Assembly: GCA_902777325.1 (NCBI GenBank)
Contig: CACYTH010000008.1
Location: 1 to 64,000, forward strand
DNA length: 64,000 nt
Direction of reading: 5' to 3'
From: an uncultured Coriobacteriaceae bacterium
GTDB lineage: Bacteria; Actinomycetota; Coriobacteriia; Coriobacteriales; Atopobiaceae
Below, piece by piece: positions 39,833 through 48,260 of the stretch (positions are counted from its first letter, which is position 1; each line of letters opens with the position of its first letter). Made by a program: the position numbers and the translations under genes. Under the pieces are notes generated by a model. That model was not told the origin of the DNA. It saw only the letters and a program-made list of their open reading frames with translations, and made no database searches.

Positions 39833-40483
39833 ATGCGTTACAAGGCGGTCGTGTTCGACCTGGACGGCACGTTGCTCTACACTCTGGAGGACCTCTATCT
39901 GGCCACCAACCACGGCCTGGCCTCGCAGGGCCTTCCGCCACGCACGCGCGAGGAGGTGCGCCGCTTCGTGGGCAACGGCTACCGTCAGCTCTTCAGGCTC
40001 GCCGTGCCCGAGGGCACGCCCGACGCCGTGCAGGAGGCCGCACTCGCCAGCTTCAACGAGTACTACCTCGCTCACAGCCAGGACAACACCGCCCCCTACC
40101 CCGGCATCCCCGAGCTTCTGGCACGCCTTGGCGAGCAGGGCATCGCGCTGGCCGTCGTCTCGAACAAGGGCGACGAGGCAGTGCAGGACCTCATGAGCAG
40201 CTGCTTTCCCGGGGTCTTTGGCGCCGTGGCCGGCGAACGCGCAGGGGTGCGCCGCAAGCCCGCGCCCGACACCGTGCTCGCGGTCATGCGCAAGCTCGAC
40301 CTGGCCGCAGACGAGATCGTCTACGTGGGAGACTCGGAGGTCGACGTGGCGACCGCAGCCAACGTGGGCTGCGACTGCATTGCCGTCACCTGGGGATACC
40401 GAAGCGTCGAGCAGCTGTGCGAGGCGGGGGCAACGGTGCTTGCGGACACGACCGACGAGCTCGAGCGGCTGCTTCTGGCATAG
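39833..40483 (+). CDS. HAD-family phosphatase (Gph-like)
   Basis: A 216-residue haloacid dehalogenase-type hydrolase. Motif I is VVFDLDGTLLYT (nucleophile and acid Asp), motif II VVSNKG, the lysine of motif III is in RRKPAPD and motif IV is YVGDSEVDVATA. The cap resembles phosphoglycolate phosphatase and PgmB types. GGAAGG precedes two in-frame ATGs; the second (39833) has the right spacing. It is divergent from capA 2 by 89 bp. Confidence 0.9.
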   Translation: MRYKAVVFDLDGTLLYTLEDLYLATNHGLASQGLPPRTREEVRRFVGNGYRQLFRLAVPEGTPDAVQEAALASFNEYYLAHSQDNTAPYPGIPELLARLGEQGIALAVVSNKGDEAVQDLMSSCFPGVFGAVAGERAGVRRKPAPDTVLAVMRKLDLAADEIVYVGDSEVDVATAANVGCDCIAVTWGYRSVEQLCEAGATVLADTTDELERLLLA

Positions 40484-40718
40484 CGACAGCAGGCGCACGG
40501 GCGCATTCTGCGGATATAGGCCAAAGCCGACAACCCCTTGCGGCTTCTCTGCATCTTGTCTATCGTGAGAAGACCCGCCGCGGCCAGCGGTGGCACAAAC
40601 CAAAGCACATCGCCCCCGCGCGCCGCTTGCCTAATTGCATCAAGACGACAAACGACAGCGCCGGAGGGCGGGTATCATCTAAGCATGAGGTTTCAAACCT
40701 TCGGAGAAAGGACTCGAC

Positions 40719-41015
40719 ATGGGTAAGAAGGCAGCGGAGGCTCTCGACATCTCGTACGACCAGCTGGCGGAGTACTTGCACGTAAATCACTCCGTCTACA
40801 TGAAGGTCGACAACAACGTCTATTACTTGACTGACTGCAATTTCGAGGCTTGGCGTGCTCAGGACACCAGCGTTCGCAACCACAAGAACCACTTTGTGGA
40901 CTGCAGCCCCCTGGTCCCGACCGTTGACGAGTTCCTGTCGCTGCCGTTCATCCATGGCAACACCATCGAGCAGGAGTTCGAGCACGCGACCTTCTACGCC
41001 TCCCTGGCCGAGTAG
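40719..41015 (+). CDS. Conserved-looking 98-residue protein of unknown function
   Basis: A soluble, slightly acidic protein starting MGKKAAEALDISYDQLAEYL. It is rich in aromatic residues and Asn/His (HVNHSVYMKVDNNVYYL, FIHGNTIEQEFEHATFY) and has two cysteines. GAAAGGA lies six bases before the ATG and a strong terminator follows, so it is a real, separately transcribed gene. No domain is recognised. A 235-bp leader region precedes it. Confidence 0.75.
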   Translation: MGKKAAEALDISYDQLAEYLHVNHSVYMKVDNNVYYLTDCNFEAWRAQDTSVRNHKNHFVDCSPLVPTVDEFLSLPFIHGNTIEQEFEHATFYASLAE

Positions 41016-41038
41016 GCACGCGGTAGATACGCAAGCGC

Positions 41039-41074
41039 AGAGGCGCTCCTCCCAAGTGGAGGAGCGCCTCTTTC
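41039..41074 (+). terminator. Terminator of the 98-residue protein gene
   Basis: A perfect 14-bp stem (41039-41052 with 41058-41071) with a 5-base loop is followed by TTTC, 24 bp after the stop. Confidence 0.92.
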
Positions 41075-41098
41075 ATGATTGGGTTCCCAAGTCAAGGC

Positions 41099-41132
41099 GG
41101 TGGCCCCAGCGTCTGCAGGCGCTGGGGCCACC
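41099..41132. terminator. Hairpin between converging genes
   Basis: Perfect 13-bp arms GGTGGCCCCAGCG and CGCTGGGGCCACC enclose 8 bases. It lies 28 bp beyond the hydrogenase stop on the minus strand; GTTCTTGT follows on the plus strand. It serves as the hydrogenase terminator and a second barrier for the other side. Confidence 0.8.
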
Positions 41133-41159
41133 GTTCTTGTCTCTATGCGAGCGTCGTGC

Positions 41160-42746
41160 CTACTCGGCGGGCTTGACGCCGTCCTCCTCGCGCTCCAGCG
41201 AGTGGATGAGCGAGCGGAACTCGTTGTCCACGGCGTTGGCGTGGGGCGAGCGCTTGGCATAGCGCTGCACCGCGGCACGCGACTTGTTGATGGCCTGCAG
41301 CGTACCGGCGCCAGCCACGCAGCCGCCCGGGCAGGCCATGCCCTCGAGCAGGTAGCCAGGGTACTTGCCCTTGACGGCGTCCTTGATCATCTGGCGGCAC
41401 TCGTTGAGGCCCTCTGCATTGTGCACCTTGACCTCAAGGTCGGGATGGGTGACCTTGAGCGTGTTGACCACGGCGTTGGCGACGCCGCCCGCGACGGCAA
41501 AGTTGCGCGCGTCGGCAGAGGCGACGGCGAAGTCGCTCTTGTTGTCGTCCTCGAGCTTGAGGTAGTCGATCTCCTTGGCGTCCATCATGCCCGCCATCTC
41601 CTCGAAGGTGAGCACGTAGTCGACCTCGGAGCGCACGCTCTTGCGCATGGCCTCGAGCTTCTTTGCCGAGCAGGGCCCCACAAAGACGATCTTGGCGTTG
41701 GGATGCTGCGAGCGGATCATGCGGGCGGTCAGCACCATGGGCGTGAGGGCCATGGAGATGCACTCCGCATTGTCGGGGAACTCCATCTTTGCCATCGACG
41801 ACCACGCCGGGCAGCAGGAGGTGCCCATGAAGGGCAGGTCGCCCTCGACGACCTCCTCGTAGAAGTCCTCGGCCTCCTGGATGGCGCAGAGGTCCGCACC
41901 GATGGCGACCTCCTCGACGCCGGCGAATCCCAGCAGCTTGAAGGCCTCGCGCAGCTTGCCCACGTTGCCCTTGCCGCCAAACTGGCCGACGAAGGCGGGG
42001 GCGACGGCCGCAATGACCTCCTCACCGCCGAGGATCGACCAGATGACCTGCGAGATCTGGCTCTTGTCGGCAATGGCGCCAAACGGGCAGTTGATGAGGC
42101 ACTGGCCGCAGCTGACGCACTTCTCGTAGTTGATGTCGGCGCGGCCGTGTTCGTCGGACCCGATGGCCTTCATGCCGCAGGCCTCGGCGCACGGGCGCAC
42201 GTGGTGGTGGACGGCGTGGTAGGGACAGACCTGCGCGCAGCGGCCGCAGCCGATGCACTTCTCGTGGTCGATGAAGGCGCGCTTGTGGCGGAAGCTGATG
42301 GCGCCCTTGGGGCAGATCTCACGGCACGGGTGCGCCAGGCAGCCCTGGCACGCGCTCGACACGCGATAGACGTTGTCCTCGCAGGCGTTGCAGGCAAACT
42401 TGATGACGTTGATCAGGGGCGGCTCGTAGTAGGCCAGGCCACCGCTCTCGGCGCGGCTGAAGCCCTCGCTGATGCGCGAGCGGCTGTCGGCGCCGTGCTG
42501 CGAGAGGCCCATGGTCAGACGGATGCGCTCGCCGATGATGGCACGCTCGAGAAAGACGCTCTCGCGGTAGGTGGCCACGTCGCCCGGGAGAATCTTGTAC
42601 GGCAGCTCGTCAAAGGCGTCGTCGATGTCGGCGTCCGTCCACTCGGGATGGTCGCCGATGGAGTACATGATCTTGGCAACCTCGCGAAAGACGTCGCGGC
42701 GGATGCTCGTCAGATTGGTGTAGACGCCACGCATGGTATCGGCCAT
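41160..42746 (-). CDS. Monomeric [FeFe] hydrogenase (group B-like)
   Basis: A 528-residue iron-sulfur enzyme. N-terminal cysteines (119-220) supply several clusters: CNAC, SACQGC...C...C, CIGCGRCAQVC and CVSCGQCLINC. The H-cluster motifs are TSCCPAW (309-315), VGPCSAKKLE (356-365) and EGMACPGGCVAGAG (468-481). TSCCP and the PCSAKK form resemble group B rather than classical group A. The ATG at 42746 has AGAGAGG; the frame runs 96 codons upstream without support. No maturation genes (hydEFG) are in the window. It may evolve hydrogen from ferredoxin or act as a sensor. Confidence 0.92.
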   Translation of the reverse strand: MADTMRGVYTNLTSIRRDVFREVAKIMYSIGDHPEWTDADIDDAFDELPYKILPGDVATYRESVFLERAIIGERIRLTMGLSQHGADSRSRISEGFSRAESGGLAYYEPPLINVIKFACNACEDNVYRVSSACQGCLAHPCREICPKGAISFRHKRAFIDHEKCIGCGRCAQVCPYHAVHHHVRPCAEACGMKAIGSDEHGRADINYEKCVSCGQCLINCPFGAIADKSQISQVIWSILGGEEVIAAVAPAFVGQFGGKGNVGKLREAFKLLGFAGVEEVAIGADLCAIQEAEDFYEEVVEGDLPFMGTSCCPAWSSMAKMEFPDNAECISMALTPMVLTARMIRSQHPNAKIVFVGPCSAKKLEAMRKSVRSEVDYVLTFEEMAGMMDAKEIDYLKLEDDNKSDFAVASADARNFAVAGGVANAVVNTLKVTHPDLEVKVHNAEGLNECRQMIKDAVKGKYPGYLLEGMACPGGCVAGAGTLQAINKSRAAVQRYAKRSPHANAVDNEFRSLIHSLEREEDGVKPAE

Positions 42747-42840
42747 AGTGCACCTCTCTCTGGTTGTCCCCTTCGATTCAGTATGCCTGATTGACGCCCT
42801 CGTTGAAGGCGTCAACCGTGCCGCTTTGCGCAAGCGGCAT

Positions 42841-43779
42841 CTATACCCCGTGCAGGCCCGCCGCGTTCTCGTCAAAGCCCATGCGCGAGAAGCGCGCGGG
42901 CCAGCCGGTGCGCAGCGTGAGCGGCGTGCGCCACACGGGATGCACCAGCCGCTCCTCATAGGCGTGCAGCATGAGCCCCTCCCCCGTCTGCCTGCCCCCG
43001 TAGAGCGCGTCGCCCTCGATGGGGTGCTCGGCATGGGCCAGGTGCACGCGAATCTGGTGGCGACGGCCGCTCATGAGCTCCACGAGCACGAGCGAGCGGG
43101 CGCCTGACCGTGCCAGCGTGCGCACGCGCGTGAGCGACGGCTTGCCCGTGCGCCCCACGCGCATCTTGCGGGCGTCGTGGCGGTCTCGCGCGATGGGGCC
43201 GTCGAGCTCGAGCCAGTCGTCCCCCGGGAGGCTTCCGCACACCACGGCGAGGTAGCGCTTTGACATCCCATGCCCGGCAACCTGCGCGTCAAGCACTGGT
43301 TGCAGTTCCTCTGCCAGCGAGAACAGCACGAGTCCCGTGGTCTCCACGTCCAGCCGCTGGACCGCCTGCGGAAGCCCGGGCAGCCCCTCCGCCGCGAGCG
43401 TGGCGGCAAGGCGCGCCGTCAGGGTGTCCGCATCAGACCCGTCACCGTGCACGAGCAGGCCTTGGGGCTTGTCCACCGCACAGAGCACGCGGTCGCGGTA
43501 GACGATTGCCGGGGGCTGGCCTGCCTTTGCGGCGCGCGTTGCTGGTGCTGGCTGCGTGCGCAGGAGGAGGTCTATCTCCTCGCCTGGCGCGAGCGTCTCG
43601 CGCGCCTCGAGCGGGCGGCCCCCGCGTACCAGCTGGCCTCCCGCCAGCACGCGCTTGGCCGCCGCCTTGGAGCCCATCAGCTCCTGCACGAGCTCCGCGG
43701 CCGTCGTCTCCCTCAGAACGCGCACGCAGGCGGCATTGTCATGCAGGTCAAGCGCCTGCCAGCTGGCTGGCGCGCTCAT
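42841..43779 (-). CDS. RluA-family pseudouridine synthase
   Basis: A 312-residue RNA-modifying enzyme. An S4-like N-terminal region (AAKRVLAGGQLVRGG) precedes the RluA catalytic domain with the aspartate in QRLDVETTGLVLF (usual form HRLD, here Q) and GRRHQIRVHLAHAEHPIEGD. It overlaps the LysR gene stop by 4 bp (ATGA). It probably modifies 23S rRNA like RluC/RluD; the exact site is not predictable from sequence. Confidence 0.92.
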   Translation of the reverse strand: MSAPASWQALDLHDNAACVRVLRETTAAELVQELMGSKAAAKRVLAGGQLVRGGRPLEARETLAPGEEIDLLLRTQPAPATRAAKAGQPPAIVYRDRVLCAVDKPQGLLVHGDGSDADTLTARLAATLAAEGLPGLPQAVQRLDVETTGLVLFSLAEELQPVLDAQVAGHGMSKRYLAVVCGSLPGDDWLELDGPIARDRHDARKMRVGRTGKPSLTRVRTLARSGARSLVLVELMSGRRHQIRVHLAHAEHPIEGDALYGGRQTGEGLMLHAYEERLVHPVWRTPLTLRTGWPARFSRMGFDENAAGLHGV

Positions 43780-44714
43780 CCCTCGTCTCCGCCTGCGCCA
43801 ACCTGCTCGGCGAGAAGGTCGGCAAAGTCCTCGATGACGCTCCACACGTGCGTGGACGAGCGCCAGGCAACGTGGATGTCGATCCGCGCCGACGGGCCGA
43901 GGTCCATCACGCACATGCTCGACGTGCTATCCCCCAGCATCGTCTGCGCGAGGTCCTCCGGCACGAAGGTCGCGCCCATGTCGCGCAGGGCCAGCTCCAT
44001 GAGCGTCTCCGAGTTGGTCGACACGATGGCGGGCTCGACGTCGAGGCCCGCGCGCTCGATCAGCAGTCGCGAGAGGTCGCCAGGCTCGTCGTGACGTCCG
44101 AGCAGCAGGAAGGGGCAGCCCTCGAGCCCCGCCAGGCTCCCCGTGCGCACGACCTCGCTGACCACGTTCTGGGCGTTCTCCCCATAGAGCCGCCTGAGCA
44201 GGCTCCACGAGGCAACCAGCACGATCTGCTCGGTGCGCAGGAGCCGCACCTCCAGGCCAGAGACGTTGGCGGGGATGGTCGCGACGGTCATGTCCACCCG
44301 GCCCTCGCGCAGGGCCTCGACGAGGTTCTCGTTCTCCTCCTCCTCGATGGTGACGCGCACGCCGGGCTTGAGCTCGTGAAACGCGGCGATGGCACGCGGC
44401 AGCAGGAGGCGTCCGCGCGTCGAGGCGATGCCCACGGCCAAAAGGCCCTGCTCGTCGCCGGAGATGTCGGCAAACTCCTGCTCCATGGCACGCCGGTCTG
44501 TCTCGAAGCGGCGGGCATAGCCAAGCAGCACCTCTCCGGCATAGGTGAGGGTGAGGGGCACCTTGCGGTTGACCAGGCGCACCCCCAGTTCGCGCTCCAC
44601 GCCGGCGATGTGAGCCGAGAGGGTCTGCTGGGTCACCATAAGGCGCTGGGCGGCGCGCGTGAAGCTGCGCTCCTCCGCGAGCGCGATGAAGTACTCCATG
44701 CTCGAGAAGTTCAT
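43776..44714 (-). CDS. LysR-family transcription regulator
   Basis: A 312-residue LTTR. The N-terminal winged helix has the standard FIALAEERSFTRAAQRLMVTQ and LSAHIAGVERELG, and the rest is a substrate-binding-like effector domain. The ATG at 44714 has GAGGGGG. It faces away from a 45-residue gene across about 137 bp with overlapping promoters, the usual geometry for LTTR control. It is coupled to the RluA gene, an odd partner. Confidence 0.92.
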   Translation of the reverse strand: MNFSSMEYFIALAEERSFTRAAQRLMVTQQTLSAHIAGVERELGVRLVNRKVPLTLTYAGEVLLGYARRFETDRRAMEQEFADISGDEQGLLAVGIASTRGRLLLPRAIAAFHELKPGVRVTIEEEENENLVEALREGRVDMTVATIPANVSGLEVRLLRTEQIVLVASWSLLRRLYGENAQNVVSEVVRTGSLAGLEGCPFLLLGRHDEPGDLSRLLIERAGLDVEPAIVSTNSETLMELALRDMGATFVPEDLAQTMLGDSTSSMCVMDLGPSARIDIHVAWRSSTHVWSVIEDFADLLAEQVGAGGDEG

Positions 44715-44780
44715 GCATCCCCCTCGGAAGCCTTCTCTAGTCCACAAAAAAGACTTGTGAGAAGTATCGATACAAACAGT

Positions 44781-44818
44781 TTGAATACGTTGTAACAGAT
44801 CCGTAATATACGTGTCAA
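44781..44818. promoter_or_regulatory. Overlapping divergent promoters of lysR and the 45-residue gene
   Basis: Plus strand: TTGAAT (44781-44786) and TAATAT (44804-44809), 17 bases apart. Minus strand: TTGACA (44818-44813) and TTACAA (44795-44790), also 17 apart. The two occupy the same DNA, so they should compete, and a LysR tetramer bound here could control both. Confidence 0.7.
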
Positions 44819-44851
44819 GATGCTTAGTTTTTCTCGCGGAGGGAGCGCGCC

Positions 44852-44989
44852 ATGACGCTGTCGCAGATTATGTCCAAGGTCACCGAGGGACTGCGCATGC
44901 TCTTTGCGCCTGAGCCGGCAAGACCTCGTCAGGTCGACCCCGCGCGCGTCACCTTCGCTCGTCTCGGCCTTCTGGCGTATTACGGCTAG
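44852..44989 (+). CDS. 45-residue small protein with its own promoter and terminator
   Basis: Starts MTLSQIMSKVTEGLRMLF and ends LGLLAYYG: an amphipathic helix, a Pro/Arg-rich middle and a short hydrophobic C-terminus. GGAGGGAG precedes the ATG by nine bases. A 17-spaced promoter lies upstream and a near-perfect terminator 22 bp after the stop, so this is a complete small transcription unit. It is divergent from lysR. No homologue is recognised; a membrane-active or regulatory peptide is possible. Confidence 0.75.
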   Translation: MTLSQIMSKVTEGLRMLFAPEPARPRQVDPARVTFARLGLLAYYG

Positions 44990-45011
44990 ACGCACACACA
45001 GCAAGACACCG

Positions 45012-45045
45012 GTGCCCCCGCACGCAAGTGCGGGGGCACTTTTTT
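45012..45045 (+). terminator. Terminator of the small protein gene
   Basis: A perfect 12-bp stem GTGCCCCCGCAC / GTGCGGGGGCAC with a GCAA loop followed by six Ts: the strongest intrinsic terminator in the window. Confidence 0.97.
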
Positions 45046-45054
45046 GTGACTGCA

Positions 45055-45290
45055 ACTGGTTCGCTGCTGTGGATGGAATGGCAGCCCGCTCCGGCCGTGG
45101 CGACGGACCGGTGGCGGCGAGCTAGCGGGGAGCGCCACTGGTACGCTGCTGCGGACGCAACGGGGGCTCGTTCCGGTCGAATCGACGGACCAGTGGTGGC
45201 GAGCTAGCGGGACGCGCCACTGGTCCGCTCCGAGAGACGCAACGGAGGCTCGTTCCGTCTCGATCAACGTACCAGTAGCGCACAAACATG
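45055..45290. repeat. 82-bp tandem repeat, about 2.9 copies
   Basis: Units begin at 45055, 45137 and 45219, each with ACTGGTnCGCT and, in the first two, a shared GGCGAGCTAGCGGG block. Period is exactly 82 bp, with moderate divergence. Within units the ACTGGTnCG ends can pair with CGnACCAGT further along (for example unit 3 ACTGGTCCG with CGGACCAGT), and inner stems such as GAGACG/CGTCTC form. It fills the gap between the small-protein terminator and nhaC. The unit spacing rules out a CRISPR array. Confidence 0.8.
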
Positions 45291-45331
45291 CGGTAATCCT
45301 CGCCGCGGGGCAGCGGCCTGCTACCGAGCTC

Positions 45332-46717
45332 CTATGCCGCCAGCCGACGCCTGTCGTCCTCGTCGGTCAGGCCCATGACACGCGCCGTGGGGCTGTCCAC
45401 AAACGTCGGATGCCCGTACTGCCACAGCGAGATGGCAAGGCTCCATGCCGGAACAAGCATGGGCAGAAAGGCGCAGCTCACCGACACCATCGGCATGCCC
45501 GTGAACGCCATGATGCCCACGCATGAGGTGGACCAGGGGATGAGTGCCGGGATCAGGGTCACGCTGCTCTCCATGTCGAGCGCAAGCGCGGAGGACGCGC
45601 CCTCGCAGCCGTCGCAGAGCTGTCGGACCAGCATGATGGCGAGCACCTGGTCGCAGGCGATGGCGGCCGTGAAGACGCTCGTGGCGAGAACTCCCACAAA
45701 GGGCGTGGTGCGCCGGGCTAGCGACGTGACCGCCTGCTCGACGCCGGCGAGAAGCCCCGTCCCCTCGAAAAGGCCTGCATAGGTGGAGGCAACGGCGACG
45801 ATGGCCGAGAGCTCTGCCATCGAGAGCACCCCTCCCCCATTGGCAAGTCGTGCGACCTCAGGGTCTGCCGCGTGATAGCCATAGACCAGGGTGCGCGCCA
45901 CCTCAGGCAGGGCCATCCCCTGCACAAGGACCTCGATGACGATCGCAGCGGCGAGGCTCGCGACCATCGTCCAACGGACGTCGACCTTGAGGAGGCAGAG
46001 CAGGAACACGAGCACCACAGGCACGAACACGACTGGCTCGAGCACGAAGGAGCGCAGGGCCTCGGTACCGCTCAGGGCGATGCTTGCAGAAGCGTCCGCA
46101 CCAGGTGCGGCAAGCGTCCCAAACAAGGCATACAGGCCAAGGCAGCAGACGAAGGGAACGGCCCCGGTGCGCATCATGCGCGAGACGTTTGACAGCAGGT
46201 TGGTATTGGTGATGCCCGCAACCAGCGACGCGCTGCTCGACATGGGCGAGCACTGGTCGCCAAAGAAGCAGCCGCTCACGATGGCACCGCCCGTGAGCAC
46301 CGGGTTTGCCCCCATGGACGAGGCGATGGCCATGCAGATGACGCCCGTCGTGGCGGCAGAGGCAAAGGAGCTTCCCGTAAGCAGGGACATCACGCAGCAC
46401 AGCAGGAAGGAGGCGGGGACCAGCGTGGTCGGGCTGACGACCCGCACGGACCAGCAGATGATGGCGGGAATGGTGCCCGCGGCGCGCCAGGAGGCGGTCA
46501 GGGCGCCAATCAGCACGAAGAGGCAGAGGACCGGCATGACGTCGGAGAGCCCGCGGGTGGACATGCGGCAGAGCTCGTGGACGTCGAAGCCGCGCATAAG
46601 GCCATAGTCGAAGAAGAGGAGCCACCCGGCTATCAAGGCCACAAGCAGGGGAAAGCCATAGACGATGCCCGTCACCAGCATCGCCGCAAACGTGACCAGC
46701 GTAGCCGCCTCCAACAT
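45332..46717 (-). CDS. NhaC-family Na+/H+ antiporter
   Basis: A 461-residue transporter with about 11-12 membrane segments. Class features are GSSFASAATTGVICMAIASSMG, FFGDQCSPMSSSASLVAGITNTN (the conserved ion-site region) and CDQVLAIML with SVTLIPALIPWSTSCVGIMAFTG. The ATG at 46717 has GGGGGAGG. NhaC-type proteins may exchange Na+ for H+ or carry amino or organic acids. The gene is alone between repeats and hisS. Confidence 0.9.
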   Translation of the reverse strand: MLEAATLVTFAAMLVTGIVYGFPLLVALIAGWLLFFDYGLMRGFDVHELCRMSTRGLSDVMPVLCLFVLIGALTASWRAAGTIPAIICWSVRVVSPTTLVPASFLLCCVMSLLTGSSFASAATTGVICMAIASSMGANPVLTGGAIVSGCFFGDQCSPMSSSASLVAGITNTNLLSNVSRMMRTGAVPFVCCLGLYALFGTLAAPGADASASIALSGTEALRSFVLEPVVFVPVVLVFLLCLLKVDVRWTMVASLAAAIVIEVLVQGMALPEVARTLVYGYHAADPEVARLANGGGVLSMAELSAIVAVASTYAGLFEGTGLLAGVEQAVTSLARRTTPFVGVLATSVFTAAIACDQVLAIMLVRQLCDGCEGASSALALDMESSVTLIPALIPWSTSCVGIMAFTGMPMVSVSCAFLPMLVPAWSLAISLWQYGHPTFVDSPTARVMGLTDEDDRRRLAA

Positions 46718-46798
46718 AGATCCTCCCCCATGCAATCTTCTCTCATGAGGGAGGATAGAGGTCGTTGGTCACTACGTCCAACTGTTATTACTGATACC

Positions 46799-46821
46799 TA
46801 CCACAATTGAAAGCTGTGGTA
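46799..46821 (-). terminator. Small hairpin after hisS
   Basis: TACCACA and TGTGGTA form a 7-bp stem with a 9-base loop 8 bp beyond the hisS stop. It is weak, without a T-tract, and may be part of the nhaC promoter region instead. Confidence 0.35.
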
Positions 46822-46828
46822 TGTAACC

Positions 46829-48136
46829 CTACAGGCGCTCGGCCACACGCTCGGCAAGCTCTGCCAGAGGCACCTGCTCCTGGTCGTGGGTCTGCATATC
46901 GCGTACCGTGGCGACTCCCGCCGCCACCTCGTCGGAGCCCAGCACCACGCAGATGCGCGCTCCAAGGCGGTTTGCCTGCTTGAACTGCGCCTTAAGCGAG
47001 CGGCCCTGGTAGTCGGCCTCGGTGCGGATGTTTGCCCTGCGCAAGGCCAGCGTCGCAGAGAAGGCTGCGTCGCGCTGGTCGGGCGTGCTCGCCACGTATA
47101 CGCATCCGGACTCCTCACCGGCGAGGTCCACGCCCAGGCTCTGCAGCGCGAGGTAAATGCGCTCGAAGCCGACGGCAAAGCCGATGCCCGGGGTGGGCTT
47201 GCCGCCCTCGAGCTCCACCAGGCCGTCGTAGCGGCCGCCACCACCGATGGCGCCCACGCCGGCTCCCTCGACCTCGACCTCAAAGACCGTGCGGGTGTAG
47301 TAGTCAAGGCCGCGCACCAGGGTCGGGTCCTCGGTGTAGGAGATGCCTGCCTCGTCAAGATAGCGCTTGACCTGCTGATAGTGCGCGCGGCAGTCGTCAC
47401 AGAGGGCGTCATTCACCTTCGGCGCGGCCTCCATCACCTCGCGACAGTGGTCGTTCTTGCAGTCGAAGGCACGCAGCGGGTTGAGCTCGGCACGCTCGCG
47501 GCAGTCCTCGCACATCTCGTCGGCATGGTCGAGAATGAACTGGCGGACGGACTCGCGATAGGCCGGACGACAGTTGGCGTCACCCATGGAGTTGATGGTC
47601 AGGTGCAGCTTGTCGGGGTCGAAGCCCAGACGCTTGAAGTACTCCATCAGCACGATGATGCACTCGGCATCTGCGGCGGGATCGGGGGCACCCAGCCACT
47701 CCAGGCCCACCTGGTGGAACTGGCGCAGGCGGCCCTTCTTGGGACGCTCGCCGCGGAACATCGCCTCGGCATACCAGAGCTTGGCCGGAGCGCCACCCTG
47801 GGGCACGAGGTTGTTCTCCACCACGGAACGGACCACGCCTGCGGTGCCCTCGGGGCGCAACGCCATGCGCTGGCGGGGCTTGAGGTGCGCCTCGCTCCCC
47901 CGCTCCATCACCTCGGGCAGCAGGGAGCCCGAGAACACGCGGAACATCTCCTTGCGCACCACATCGGTCGACTCGCCGATGCCATGGACGAAGGTGTCCA
48001 CCTGCTCGAGGGCGGGTGTCTCGATGGCGTCAAAGCCGTACGTGCCAAAGAGCTCGCGCGCGACGTCGGTCATATGCTGCCAGGCGCGCATGTAGCTTCC
48101 GTAGAGGTCCTCGGTTCCCAGCACCTTCTGTGCCAT
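46829..48136 (-). CDS. hisS: Histidyl-tRNA synthetase
   Basis: A 435-residue class II synthetase with motif 2-type ALRPEGTAGVVRSV, the FRGERPKKGRLRQFHQVGLE segment, histidine-binding RGLDYYTRTVFEVE and AIGGGGRYDGLVE, and a C-terminal anticodon domain (CVYVASTPDQ...RTEADYQGRSLKAQFKQAN). It also has two CxxC-like pairs (CEDCRE, CDDC with ENPLRAFDCKN-type). GGAG precedes the ATG. No aspS is adjacent, unlike many bacteria. Confidence 0.97.
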   Translation of the reverse strand: MAQKVLGTEDLYGSYMRAWQHMTDVARELFGTYGFDAIETPALEQVDTFVHGIGESTDVVRKEMFRVFSGSLLPEVMERGSEAHLKPRQRMALRPEGTAGVVRSVVENNLVPQGGAPAKLWYAEAMFRGERPKKGRLRQFHQVGLEWLGAPDPAADAECIIVLMEYFKRLGFDPDKLHLTINSMGDANCRPAYRESVRQFILDHADEMCEDCRERAELNPLRAFDCKNDHCREVMEAAPKVNDALCDDCRAHYQQVKRYLDEAGISYTEDPTLVRGLDYYTRTVFEVEVEGAGVGAIGGGGRYDGLVELEGGKPTPGIGFAVGFERIYLALQSLGVDLAGEESGCVYVASTPDQRDAAFSATLALRRANIRTEADYQGRSLKAQFKQANRLGARICVVLGSDEVAAGVATVRDMQTHDQEQVPLAELAERVAERL

Positions 48137-48260
48137 GGGGCATCACTCCAGTCGATAGATAAAGACACTAAGCAGCAAGTATAACCCGAAACGCCGTCGG
48201 CTACCCTACCTTCACAAGCAAAGGCGACGCATCGACCCGCACCATCAATCACGTAGGCTC

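Noticed and set aside
45055..45290. Possible CRISPR array or IS ends
   Set aside because: Period of 82 bp with whole-unit similarity; no transposase or target duplication.
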